Assembly: GCF_050320395.1 (NCBI RefSeq)
Contig: NZ_CP144459.1
Location: 930,001 to 994,000 of the forward strand
Length of the DNA stretch: 64,000 bases
Direction: 5' to 3'
Source: Treponema_C sp050320395
GTDB taxonomy: Bacteria > Spirochaetota > Spirochaetia > Treponematales > Treponemataceae
Shown: piece by piece, positions 44,663-53,012 of the stretch
Layout of the letters: every line of letters starts with the position of its first letter
How positions within the stretch are numbered: position 1 is the first letter of the stretch
Translations under genes and position numbers: made by a program
Notes under the pieces: model-generated
What the model saw: the letters and a program-made list of their open reading frames with translations, nothing else
The model's database searches: none
Told to the model about the DNA's origin: nothing

Positions 44663-44674
44663 CAAAAAAAAACG

Positions 44675-44809
44675 GGGTTGTTTTAAAAGTCGGTTACTTT
44701 TAAAACAACCCTTCGAGTTTAAAATTAAGTCTTTATATTGCAATGACTTAATTTTAAACATCGCGCTCAAAATCAAGGTAACTGTCCTAAAACCGAAGTT
44801 TTCGGACAG
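44675..44809. repeat. triple-hairpin array B
   Basis: Hairpins 44675-44690 with 44696-44711 (16 bp), 44717-44731 with 44745-44759 (15 bp), flanked by CGA before and ATCGCG after, and 44782-44787 with 44804-44809 plus an inner AAAAC/GTTTT. Same order and same middle flanks as array A near 36 kb, but the stems differ in sequence. Confidence 0.8.
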
Positions 44810-44846
44810 ACTTGCTTTTCTTTCCCGTACCCGGGTTCACTGCGTT

Positions 44847-45017
44847 TTATCTGAAGTCCTTGGGGCGGCGTTCAAGACGTTTGCATTTTGTACATTCCGC
44901 AACGTTTTTTACCTTTCCGCCTTCACACAGAGTTTTCATAATAACTTCACCGCCGCACGTACAAAAAAACTTGTGAGTTGCGACCGTAGTACGAGAGTTT
45001 TTACTGGCTCCTGCCAT
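44847..45017 (-). CDS. small zinc-ribbon protein
   Basis: 56 residues from the ATG at 45017, set by GGAGG; an upstream in-frame ATG at 45044 lies inside the leader. Two cysteine pairs, FFCTCGGEV and AECTKC, give a CxC...CxxC zinc-ribbon. Basic ends. Function unknown. Confidence 0.7.
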   Translation of the reverse strand: MAGASKNSRTTVATHKFFCTCGGEVIMKTLCEGGKVKNVAECTKCKRLERRPKDFR

Positions 45018-45046
45018 AAACTGCCTCCGGATATTAAAGTGCATTG

Positions 45047-45075
45047 ATTATAATCTTTTTTTGACTCTTAGTCAA
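45047..45075 (-). promoter_or_regulatory. promoter of the zinc-ribbon gene
   Basis: On the minus strand TTGACT (45070-45075), 17-base spacer and perfect TATAAT (45047-45052). The -35 box is half of a TTGACT-CTT-AGTCAA palindrome (45061-45075), a possible operator. Confidence 0.7.
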
Positions 45076-45174
45076 TAATGCGGTTTTAAATCGGTTTTAC
45101 CGGTATTGAATTATCTGACATTTTCTTACAGATATTTACTTTTTTGCCGTCCCGGTGCGGTCTTTCTACCGTGA

Positions 45175-45203
45175 TTGACAGAGAATTCTCCTTGTGTTAT
45201 AAT
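45175..45203 (+). promoter_or_regulatory. consensus promoter of yebC
   Basis: Perfect TTGACA (45175-45180), 17-base spacer, TG extension and perfect TATAAT (45198-45203). The leader to the ATG at 45278 is about 68 bases and carries a weak 5-bp hairpin and T-rich stretch. Confidence 0.88.
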
Positions 45204-45277
45204 CAAGGACAGCTCTAGAAACTCGGTCAGCTTTTTAGAGGTTTTTCAACAGTATTTTATATGTGATAGGAGTTCCG

Positions 45278-46018
45278 ATGTCAGGACATAGTAAATGGGC
45301 AACCATTAAACACGCAAAAGGTGCTGCGGATGCAAAGCGCGGGCAGCTGTTTACGAAATTCATTAAAGAAATTTCCATATCGGCCCGTATGGGCGGAGGA
45401 GATCCCTCTTCAAATCCGCGTCTTCGTACGGCTATTTTAAAAGCCCGTGCCGCAAACATGCCTAAGGACAATATCGAACGCGCGATCAAAAAAGGAACGG
45501 GTGAACTCGGCGGTTCCGTTTACGAAGAAAAAATCTACGAAGGATACGGACCGGGCGGAGTTGCCGTTTTGGTTGAAGTGCTTACCGACAACAATAACCG
45601 TGCCGCGGCAAACGTGCGCAATATTTTTTCAAAAAGCGGCGGAAACCTCGGTGCAACGGGTTCGGTTGCCTATATGTTTAACCGCAAGGGCGTTATCGAA
45701 TACGATGCCGAAGCCGTTAAAGAAGATGAAATAATGGAAGCAGGTCTTGAAGCCGGAGCCGAAGACATTGCCGAAGACGGCGGCGTCATTACGGTTACCA
45801 CCGATCCTGCCGATTTTGAAACCGTTCTCGAGTTTTTGCAAAACAAGGGCTATGAATCGGTTTCCGCAGGAATTTCCATGGTTCCGGATACCTATTCAAC
45901 CCTCGATGCCGATACGACACGTAAGGTATTAAAGTTGATTGACCGCTTGGAAGAAGATGACGACGTACAAAACGTCTATTCCAACATCGATATTCCCGAA
46001 GGCTTCGAGGCGGAATAA
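45278..46018 (+). CDS. yebC: YebC/PmpR-family regulator
   Basis: 246 residues; starts at MSGHSKW, the family's near-invariant beginning, after a GATAGGAG ribosome site. Family motifs SGHSKWATIKHAKGAADAKRGQLFTK, AARMGGGDPSSNPRLR and MPKDNIERAIKKG are intact. Reported roles in the family are transcription regulation and relief of ribosome stalling. The next gene is ruvC. Confidence 0.95.
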   Translation: MSGHSKWATIKHAKGAADAKRGQLFTKFIKEISISARMGGGDPSSNPRLRTAILKARAANMPKDNIERAIKKGTGELGGSVYEEKIYEGYGPGGVAVLVEVLTDNNNRAAANVRNIFSKSGGNLGATGSVAYMFNRKGVIEYDAEAVKEDEIMEAGLEAGAEDIAEDGGVITVTTDPADFETVLEFLQNKGYESVSAGISMVPDTYSTLDADTTRKVLKLIDRLEEDDDVQNVYSNIDIPEGFEAE

Positions 46019-46023
46019 ACACC

Positions 46024-46569
46024 TTGTCCTTTGTGTCTATGCCGGGAACGAAGAAATTCGTTTCCGGTACGGCGTCTTCCTCCAAGATGCCGCCTTTGAG
46101 GCGGGTATTGGGGTTAGACCCCGGGCTTGCATCGACGGGCTGGGCCGTAGTTGACTACGAAGATTCCCGGTACCGCTGTGCGGCTCAGGGCGTTATCGAA
46201 ACCGAAAAAGATTTAAGCAGGGGAGAACGCCTTTTACTTATCTATAACCGGCTCCAAGAAATTATCGATGCATATGAGCCTTCCGAAGCCGGTATGGAAA
46301 CTCTTTATTTTGCCAAAAACGTAACGAGCGCTCTTTGCGTTGCCGAAGCGCGCGGTGTGCTTACTCTGTGTTTGTGCAGCAATTCTATTCCGCTTTTTGA
46401 GTATTCACCCAACTGTATAAAAAAATCGGTTTCGGGAACCGCAAAAGCCGATAAGGCCCTTGTGCAGCAGTATGTAAAACTTTTGCTGGGCTTATCAGAA
46501 ATTCCCAAGCCGGATCATGCGGCCGATGCTCTGGCCGCAGCAATTACTCATATTCACAGCACTTGCTGA
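46024..46569 (+). CDS. ruvC: RuvC Holliday junction resolvase
   Basis: Up to 181 residues. The start is uncertain: TTG at 46024 (GAGGCGG upstream), ATG 46039 or ATG 46087; family homology begins after the last (RRVLGLDPGLASTGWAVV). Catalytic acids: Asp in GLDPG, Glu in METLYF, and the Asp pair in PDHAADALAAA. It cuts four-way DNA junctions moved by RuvAB, encoded 1.2 kb downstream. Confidence 0.93.
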   Translation: MSFVSMPGTKKFVSGTASSSKMPPLRRVLGLDPGLASTGWAVVDYEDSRYRCAAQGVIETEKDLSRGERLLLIYNRLQEIIDAYEPSEAGMETLYFAKNVTSALCVAEARGVLTLCLCSNSIPLFEYSPNCIKKSVSGTAKADKALVQQYVKLLLGLSEIPKPDHAADALAAAITHIHSTC

Positions 46570-46578
46570 AAGGCGTGC

Positions 46579-47709
46579 ATGATAAGGCATAGTATGGACG
46601 GCGAACACACGGAATATTTGACTGAACAGCTCATTACCTATTTGGGTAATAAGCGTTCTTTACTTAACTTTATTGAGGAAGCGGTATCTTTTGTTCAAAA
46701 AAAACTGAATAAGCCCAAGCTGCGCGTTTTCGACGCTTTTTCCGGTTCCGGAATTGTGTCGCGTTTTTTTAAGCAGTACGCTTCATATCTTATTGCAAAC
46801 GACTTTGAATTATACAGTCATATTATAAATACCTGTTATCTTTCAAATTCCGATCAGCGAGATATGGTTGAATTGCGCGGCTCTTTTTGCATTCTTGAAG
46901 AAAAGCTTGAAGAATGTGAATGTTCGGGAAAATGGACGCGCGGTATTATCAGCCGCCTATACGCGCCGAAAAACGATAAAAATATAAAGAAACATGAGCG
47001 TGTTTTTTATACAACGCGTAATGCCGCCTATTTGGATACGGCGCGTTCGATGATTGAAGAGTTTCCCGCACATATCCGCCCCTTTTTTATTGCCCCGCTT
47101 TTGGCCGAAGCTTCAGTCCACGCAAATACGGCGGGAGTTTTTAAGGGCTTTTATAAAAACCGCGACACGGGTATAGGCACCTTCGGCGGAAAAAACGGCG
47201 ATGCCCTCAGCCGCATTACCGGCAATACTGAACTTCCTTTTCCCGTATTCAGCAAATACGACTGCGAAACCCTCATCTATAAAAGCGATGCGAATGAGCT
47301 TGCCCCCTCGCTTCCGGAAGTGGACATAGCTTATTTTGACCCTCCCTATAACCAGCATCCCTACGGTTCAAACTATTTTATGCTGAACCTCATCGCCGAA
47401 AATAAAGAACCCTTTAAGCCCAGTGAAGTATCCGGAATTCCGGCCGATTGGAACCGCTCCGTTTACAATAAGGCATCTTGTGCAAAAAAAGCGCTGTATA
47501 ACCTTATAGACGATGTTAAGGCCTCCTTTGTTTTACTTTCTTTTAATTCCGAAGGTTTTATTCCAAAAGAGGAAATCGTAAACGATCTTAAAAAGCGGGG
47601 CAAGCTCGAAATCTTCGAATCTCCCTATACCGTTTTTAGGGGAAGCCGTAATTTACACAAGCGTAATACCTGTGTTACAGAGTATCTTTTTTTGCTCGAA
47701 AAAAACTGA
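46579..47709 (+). CDS. DNA adenine methyltransferase, orphan
   Basis: 376 residues. ITYLGNKRSLLNFIEEAV at the start, SAM-binding FDAFSGSG (about 50-57) and catalytic IAYFDPPYNQHPYG (DPPY, about 254) define an adenine-N6 methyltransferase of the D12-like group. About 190 residues between motifs I and IV hold the target recognition region. No restriction endonuclease gene is adjacent. It lies between ruvC and ruvA, so could be regulatory or an anti-restriction gene. The start may be ATG 46579 or 46594. Confidence 0.85.
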   Translation: MIRHSMDGEHTEYLTEQLITYLGNKRSLLNFIEEAVSFVQKKLNKPKLRVFDAFSGSGIVSRFFKQYASYLIANDFELYSHIINTCYLSNSDQRDMVELRGSFCILEEKLEECECSGKWTRGIISRLYAPKNDKNIKKHERVFYTTRNAAYLDTARSMIEEFPAHIRPFFIAPLLAEASVHANTAGVFKGFYKNRDTGIGTFGGKNGDALSRITGNTELPFPVFSKYDCETLIYKSDANELAPSLPEVDIAYFDPPYNQHPYGSNYFMLNLIAENKEPFKPSEVSGIPADWNRSVYNKASCAKKALYNLIDDVKASFVLLSFNSEGFIPKEEIVNDLKKRGKLEIFESPYTVFRGSRNLHKRNTCVTEYLFLLEKN

Positions 47710-47739
47710 TACAAGCTTTTTTACCCTTCTTCCGTCGGC

Positions 47740-47768
47740 TTGTATTTTCGTTAAAATAAGATTATAGT
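47740..47768 (+). promoter_or_regulatory. promoter of ruvAB-queA, leaderless
   Basis: TTGTAT (47740-47745), 17-base spacer, TATAGT (47763-47768), then six bases and the ruvA ATG at 47775. No ribosome site. Confidence 0.6.
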
Positions 47769-47774
47769 AGTACA

Positions 47775-48404
47775 ATGTTTAACAGTATTGCAGGTACGAT
47801 TACGTACAAATCGCCGCAAACCGTGTATATTGAAAATCGGGGACTTGAATGGGATATTACCGTTCCGCTTACATCGATTGATTTGCTTCCCAACGTGGGG
47901 GAAACGGCTAAAATATATACCTGGCTTTATCACCGCGAAGATGCCATGAAGTTATTCGGCTTTGCAAGCGAAGCCGAGCGAAGCGTTTTTATCGATTTGA
48001 TGAAGGTCGAGGGCGTGGGCGCTAAAGCCGCTGTCCGCATCCTTTCTTCGGTCAGTGCGCGCGAATTGGCCGAAGCTTTGGATTCGGAAAATATCGCCCG
48101 CCTTGAAAAAATTCCGGGAGTCGGTAAAAAAACTGCGCAAAAAATGATGCTTACTTTAAAGGGAAAGTTAAGCCTCGACGATGCGGGCGATTTTGTTAAA
48201 GTATCCGCCTCCCGTTCGGGCATCTATGCTCAGTGGGCGGACCTTATTTCGGCTTTGATGAATATGGGCTATGAAAAACACGCCTGCGAAGAAACGGTCG
48301 AAAAACTTTTACAAAGTCTTGAAGAAGATGCGGACTTTAAATCGAAAAATAAGGCCGCCCGCGAAGAACTGCTTTTCCGCCGCGCCATTGTGGAACTTGC
48401 TTAA
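47775..48404 (+). CDS. ruvA: RuvA Holliday junction DNA helicase subunit
   Basis: 209 residues. OB-fold domain I (MFNSIAGTITYKSPQTVYIENRGLEWDI), two helix-hairpin-helix units (LMKVEGVGAKAAVRIL; LEKIPGVGKKTAQKMML) and the mobile C-terminal domain III that contacts RuvB. Binds the junction as a tetramer. The ruvB gene follows after 29 bases. Confidence 0.96.
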   Translation: MFNSIAGTITYKSPQTVYIENRGLEWDITVPLTSIDLLPNVGETAKIYTWLYHREDAMKLFGFASEAERSVFIDLMKVEGVGAKAAVRILSSVSARELAEALDSENIARLEKIPGVGKKTAQKMMLTLKGKLSLDDAGDFVKVSASRSGIYAQWADLISALMNMGYEKHACEETVEKLLQSLEEDADFKSKNKAAREELLFRRAIVELA

Positions 48405-48433
48405 GCAGGACGGGAATCGCTACGGGAGAATAT

Positions 48434-49456
48434 ATGTCTGAAGATATTTTAAGAGCGGCAGTCCCTATGGATGAAGACCGCGATATAAACCTTCGCCCCA
48501 AATTTTTGGATGATTTTTTGGGACAGACAAAGATAAAAGAAAATTTGGGCGTTTTTATCAAAGCGGCGCGTGAACGAAGCGAAAGCCTCGACCACTTGTT
48601 TTTAATAGGGCCGCCCGGATTGGGAAAAACCACCCTTGCGCAAATAACCGCACGGGAACTGGGGGCGGACTTTAAAGTAACGAGCGCCCCCGCATTGGAC
48701 AAGCCCAAAGACCTTGCAGGCATTTTATCGACTATCAGCGAGCGTACCGTTTTTTTTATCGACGAGATTCACCGTTTAAAGCCTGCAATAGAAGAAATGC
48801 TTTATATCGCAATGGAAGATTACGAGCTTGACTGGGTGATAGGGCAGGGGGCCGCCGCCCGCACGGTGCGTATTCCCATTCCTTCTTTTACCCTTGTAGG
48901 CGCGACTACAAAGGCCGGTATGGTTTCAAGTCCGCTTATCAGCCGTTTCGGTATTGTTCAGCGTTTCGATTTTTACGCATCGGAAGAACTTGCCGCCATT
49001 ATACGGCGTTCCGCTTCCATTTTAAATATTGAAGCGGACGATGATGCCGCTTCTCTTATGGCCGACTGTTCGCGCGGCACCCCCCGCGTTGCAAACCGCA
49101 TTTTACGCCGCATGAGGGATTTTGCCCAGGTTGCGGGAAGCGGCCGTATTACCAAGGATATTGTGAGCGCCGGTTTGGATAAACTGGAAATAGATTTTCT
49201 CGGCTTGGAGCGCTACGACCGCGCTATTTTACGTTCCATTATCGAAAACTTCGGCGGCGGCCCTGTCGGGGCGGAAACCCTCGCCATATCCATCGGAGAG
49301 TCGGCCGATACTTTGGAAGATTATTATGAGCCGTATTTAATACAATCCGGTCTTTTACAACGGACGCCGCGCGGCCGCACGGTAACCGAAAAAGCGTACA
49401 CACATTTGGGATTACAGGGAAAACGTTTACATGCTGACGAAAGACTTTTATTTTGA
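48434..49456 (+). CDS. ruvB: RuvB Holliday junction branch-migration ATPase
   Basis: 340 residues. Walker A GPPGLGKTT at 59-67, Walker B VFFIDEIHR, sensor 1 GATTKAGMVSSPLISRFG and the C-terminal winged-helix (VTEKAYTHLG). Motor of the RuvABC machine. GGGAGAA before the ATG. Its end overlaps queA by 26 bases. Confidence 0.97.
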   Translation: MSEDILRAAVPMDEDRDINLRPKFLDDFLGQTKIKENLGVFIKAARERSESLDHLFLIGPPGLGKTTLAQITARELGADFKVTSAPALDKPKDLAGILSTISERTVFFIDEIHRLKPAIEEMLYIAMEDYELDWVIGQGAAARTVRIPIPSFTLVGATTKAGMVSSPLISRFGIVQRFDFYASEELAAIIRRSASILNIEADDDAASLMADCSRGTPRVANRILRRMRDFAQVAGSGRITKDIVSAGLDKLEIDFLGLERYDRAILRSIIENFGGGPVGAETLAISIGESADTLEDYYEPYLIQSGLLQRTPRGRTVTEKAYTHLGLQGKRLHADERLLF

Positions 49457-50579
49457 TTTACCCGACGAACTCATTGCCCAGTATCCGTCAAAGGTGCGCG
49501 GCGAAGATAAGCTGATGGTTTTAAACAAAACCGACGGCCGTATTTTTCATCATATGATTGACGATCTGCCCGATTTAATCGAAGAAGGCGCTCTGATGGT
49601 GTTCAATAATTCAAAGGTGCGCCCATCGCGCTGTTATGCCGAAAAAATCGGTTCGGCTTTTTCAAAACCGGCGCCTTCTTCAAAGCCGGTTGAGTTTTTA
49701 TTGCTTGAACCCCTCGGTTCTTCCGGTGAAACGCCTTCTTCAAACGGCGCTCCGGCCGGCACAAGTTCCTTATGGCGCGCGATGGTAAAAAACGCAAAAA
49801 AACATAAGCCCGGAAACCGTTACCGTTTTGCAGACGGTAGCTTTGCCGAGATAGTCGAGCGCGCGGAAGATGCGGGAACCGAATTCCGTACCCTCTCTTT
49901 TGAGCGCTCCGAAGCCTGCCGCGCCCATGAGTCTTACGGTGCAAAAAAACGCTTTTGTCCGGATGAAGCCTGGTTTGAAAGAAACGGTCACATGCCGCTT
50001 CCTCCCTACATAAAACGAAGCGATACCGAAGAAGACGCTTCGCGCTATCAAACCGTTTATGCCGAAGTGCCCGGTTCCGTCGCCTGTCCTACTGCGGGCC
50101 TTCATTTTACCGAGGCGCTGCTGGAGCGCTTGGCAAATAAGGGAATTGAAAGAGTTTCTGTAACCCTTCACGTAGGTTTGGGAACCTTTTTACCCGTCCG
50201 AAGCGAACGTATTGAAGACCATGTAATGCACCGCGAAGTATATACCGTCAGTCCCGAAACGGCGGAAGCCGTAAACCGCGCAAAAAAAGAGGGAAGGCCG
50301 GTTATTGCGGTCGGCACTACGGCGGTACGGACCTTGGAGTCGGCTTGGAAAGACGGAGCTCTTCATAGCGGAAGCTCTTCGACAAATATCTTTTTATATC
50401 CGGGCTGCACTTTTAATGCGGTGGATAAACTGATTACGAATTTCCATACGCCCGAATCGACGCTTTTAATGCTCGTAAGCGCCTTTTCCGGAAAAGAGCA
50501 TATATTCAATGCCTATAAAAAAGCCGTGGAAAACCGCTACCGTTTTTTTTCATACGGGGATGCGATGTTTATCCGCTGA
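49431..50579 (+). CDS. queA: S-adenosylmethionine:tRNA ribosyltransferase-isomerase
   Basis: 382 residues. LTKDFYFDLPDELIAQYP at the start, RPSRCYAEK, the PGSVACPTAGLHFTEALL motif and THNFHTPESTLLMLVSAF define QueA, which makes epoxyqueuosine on tRNA. A low-complexity Ser/Pro/Gly-rich insertion (about 78-110) is unusual. Starts inside ruvB. Confidence 0.95.
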   Translation: MLTKDFYFDLPDELIAQYPSKVRGEDKLMVLNKTDGRIFHHMIDDLPDLIEEGALMVFNNSKVRPSRCYAEKIGSAFSKPAPSSKPVEFLLLEPLGSSGETPSSNGAPAGTSSLWRAMVKNAKKHKPGNRYRFADGSFAEIVERAEDAGTEFRTLSFERSEACRAHESYGAKKRFCPDEAWFERNGHMPLPPYIKRSDTEEDASRYQTVYAEVPGSVACPTAGLHFTEALLERLANKGIERVSVTLHVGLGTFLPVRSERIEDHVMHREVYTVSPETAEAVNRAKKEGRPVIAVGTTAVRTLESAWKDGALHSGSSSTNIFLYPGCTFNAVDKLITNFHTPESTLLMLVSAFSGKEHIFNAYKKAVENRYRFFSYGDAMFIR

Positions 50580-50684
50580 ACTTTTAAGATAAAAAAGGAC
50601 GTATCCGTCAAGATTTCCGGTTAATTACTTTTCCCATATATGAGGCATCATAAAACTTATTAAAAAAATAATATAGTAAAATTA

Positions 50685-50720
50685 TTGACAGTACCTAAAA
50701 GGTATGTTACTATAAGGTAT
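50685..50720 (+). promoter_or_regulatory. promoter and possible PadR operator
   Basis: TTGACA (50685-50690), 17-base spacer, weak -10 TACTAT (50708-50713). Inside are an inverted repeat TACC-TAAAA-GGTA (50692-50704) and two AAGGTAT direct repeats (50699-50705, 50714-50720), a possible autorepression site. Confidence 0.5.
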
Positions 50721-50744
50721 ATATAGAAATGAACAGGTGTTTTT

Positions 50745-51347
50745 ATGGATAAAATAATTTTAGGAATTTTACTGTTACACAGAATGACTGCATACGAGAT
50801 AAGAAATGTTATTAAAAATAATTTTAAATCCATGTGCAGTGACAGCCTCGGAAGCATTCAGGTAGCTCTTAAAAAATTGCTTGAGCTGAAAATGGTTGGT
50901 TTTGAAGAACTGGTCGAAAAAGGAGTAAATAAAAAAAAATACTCAATAACCGATATCGGGCAAAAGGCATTACTAGATTGGATAAAGGTGCCGCTTAATA
51001 CTTCAAAAACAAAGAATATGGATTTTGCAAAACTTCTTTTTATGGGCTATGTTCCGAAGGAAAGCCGGAAATATTTAATCGATCAAATTATTGTCTCCTT
51101 AGAAAAAGACTATGCAGCATTAAAATCCGTAAAAGAGTCAATAAATGTTGAAGATGAAAGAGCTGCTTTAAAGAATTATTTACTTACCGATAAAGAGTAT
51201 CAAAAAAGAATTAAAGCATTGCATAAAAAAAATATATCCGAAAGCATCGAAGACATCGGTACATTCACGATGGCTGCCTTGGACTATGGAATCGACATCG
51301 CTGCTTTTAATATGGAATGGTTTAAAAAATTGAAAAAAAGCATATAA
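50745..51347 (+). CDS. PadR-family transcriptional regulator
   Basis: 200 residues, AT-rich. N-terminal winged helix (LGILLLHRMTAYEIRNVIKNNF; GSIQVALKKLLELKMVGFEEL; KKYSITDIGQKALLDWI) and a long helical dimerisation tail, the PadR/Vir plan. It probably represses its own promoter and the two genes following. Confidence 0.88.
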   Translation: MDKIILGILLLHRMTAYEIRNVIKNNFKSMCSDSLGSIQVALKKLLELKMVGFEELVEKGVNKKKYSITDIGQKALLDWIKVPLNTSKTKNMDFAKLLFMGYVPKESRKYLIDQIIVSLEKDYAALKSVKESINVEDERAALKNYLLTDKEYQKRIKALHKKNISESIEDIGTFTMAALDYGIDIAAFNMEWFKKLKKSI

Positions 51348-51376
51348 AGAACAAACAGGCATTAAAGGAATTCCGT

Positions 51377-51964
51377 ATGAAAAAAATAAGACAAGCACAA
51401 GAATCTGATAGAAACAAAATTGTCGATTGCATTCTCGATGCATTTCAAAAAGATTTTTCCGAATTTATAAATAAAGTCGGAAAGAATAAAGTAGAAAGTT
51501 TTCTTAAAGAATGCATAAGAATAAATTATTTTTATCTGATAGAAACTGAACAGGAAATTATCGGAGTTTTAGCACTTTCAGATATTAAAGGAAGAACTGT
51601 AAATGGAGCAAAAAAAGCAGCTCAAAAATATTTCGGAGCCTTTGTCGGCCGGATTTTATACATGACAAATTTCAAAGATTTTGAAATTAATTATTGTAAT
51701 TCTGAAACTACAGGCTTTATAGAATTTGTAGCCGTTAAACAAAAATTTCAAGGCCGAGGTATCGCTTCTTTTTTGATAACAAAAGTAATATCCGAAACAG
51801 GTTATACAAACTATCTTTTGGATGTGACAGATACAAATTTTGCAGCAATTAATTGCTATACTAAATTAGGTTTTATCGAAATAAAACGGGAGAAAGTTAT
51901 GTTCGGTAAGCAAAAAGGATTTAAAGAAAAAATATTTATGGAGTATAAAAAAGAAGATGAATAA
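51377..51964 (+). CDS. GNAT-family N-acetyltransferase
   Basis: 195 residues. Motif A around QKFQGRGIASFLITKV (acetyl-CoA pyrophosphate loop) preceded by GFIEFVAV, and motif B NFAAINCYTKLGFIEI. Acetyl acceptor unknown. It ends 8 bases inside the next gene, so the two are coupled. Confidence 0.85.
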   Translation: MKKIRQAQESDRNKIVDCILDAFQKDFSEFINKVGKNKVESFLKECIRINYFYLIETEQEIIGVLALSDIKGRTVNGAKKAAQKYFGAFVGRILYMTNFKDFEINYCNSETTGFIEFVAVKQKFQGRGIASFLITKVISETGYTNYLLDVTDTNFAAINCYTKLGFIEIKREKVMFGKQKGFKEKIFMEYKKEDE

Positions 51965-52853
51965 CACAAATATAACTAAACGAAATATAATTATTTTTAC
52001 AATTTTCAGTACCCTTTGCGGCTGGATAGGATATCTTGTCGATAAATTGACAGGTCAAGCTCATTATGAAAATATCGGTACAATGGCAGGCGAAGAGCCC
52101 TTGGGAATGCTTATTTGGTTAGTATCGCCATTAATTTGTACAATGGTTCTGCGCACTTTTGGCGGAGACGGCTGGAAAAATGCAGGATTCGCATGTAATT
52201 TTAAAAATAATAAAATATTATATTTAATAAGTTTTTTGGTATATCCGGTCGTTACTATAATTGTTATTTTACTGGGCGTAATAACAAAAGGTATCAGATT
52301 TTCCAATATGAGTATAGGTCTTACGGCTTATTTCGGAATTTTGTTTACACAGATTACAATTCAATTTATAAAAAATATATTTGAAGAATCCGTGTGGAGA
52401 GCTTATCTTACAAATCAATTATTAAAGTTAAAATTATCCGATTTAAAAATATATTTACTTATCGGATTTATATGGTGGCTTTGGCATTTGCCTTATATTA
52501 TGATATTTCTTTCCGAAAGTGAAATACAAAATATCTTACCTGTTGGAAGATTGGCATTTTTCTTGATAGGAACAATCGTAGTTACGGTTTGGACGGTAAT
52601 GTATACTGAAATTTTTCAAATTACAAAATCCGTATGGCCGTTGGTTATTGCTCATACCATGGAAGATGCGGTGATAAATCCGTTACTTTTATTGGGTATT
52701 GTCTCTATAGAAAAAAATCAAGCATTTCTTTTTTCTCTTTCAGTTGGTTTGATTCCGACAATTCTTTATCTGATAGTGGGATTATCCATTCGAAAATGGA
52801 GAACTAACCCAAAATTTTTCTATCAATCAGCAAAAATTGGTAACCGGTTTTAA
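51957..52853 (+). CDS. CPBP-family intramembrane metalloprotease-like protein
   Basis: 298 residues, about eight membrane segments. CPBP/Abi motifs: EESVWRAYL (EExxxR), WWLWHLPY (conserved His) and HTMEDA (HxxxD). Family members process prenylated proteins or protect against bacteriocins or phage. The third gene of an AT-rich cluster; no ribosome site apart from overlap with the acetyltransferase. Confidence 0.85.
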   Translation: MNNTNITKRNIIIFTIFSTLCGWIGYLVDKLTGQAHYENIGTMAGEEPLGMLIWLVSPLICTMVLRTFGGDGWKNAGFACNFKNNKILYLISFLVYPVVTIIVILLGVITKGIRFSNMSIGLTAYFGILFTQITIQFIKNIFEESVWRAYLTNQLLKLKLSDLKIYLLIGFIWWLWHLPYIMIFLSESEIQNILPVGRLAFFLIGTIVVTVWTVMYTEIFQITKSVWPLVIAHTMEDAVINPLLLLGIVSIEKNQAFLFSLSVGLIPTILYLIVGLSIRKWRTNPKFFYQSAKIGNRF

Positions 52854-53012
52854 AGATTGTTTTAACACTACAATAAATGAATACACTCAAAAAATAAGAA
52901 TGACTAAGGCTCTTGAATTACTTTATAACCATGAGTTATCTATTGTAGAAATAGCACAGACGGTAGGCTATTAGGGCGACGGTTACTTTCAAATGTTTAG
53001 AGTAATGTTTTA
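52834..53012 (+). pseudogene. AraC-family regulator fragment
   Basis: About 50 codons of the second AraC helix-turn-helix (INEYTQKIRMTKALELL, HELSIVEIAQTVGY) with an internal TAG and a short tail (DGYFQMFRVMF). The rest of the gene is missing, and it overlaps the end of the CPBP gene and of the convergent FAD gene. Remains of a transferred or deleted locus. Confidence 0.8.
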
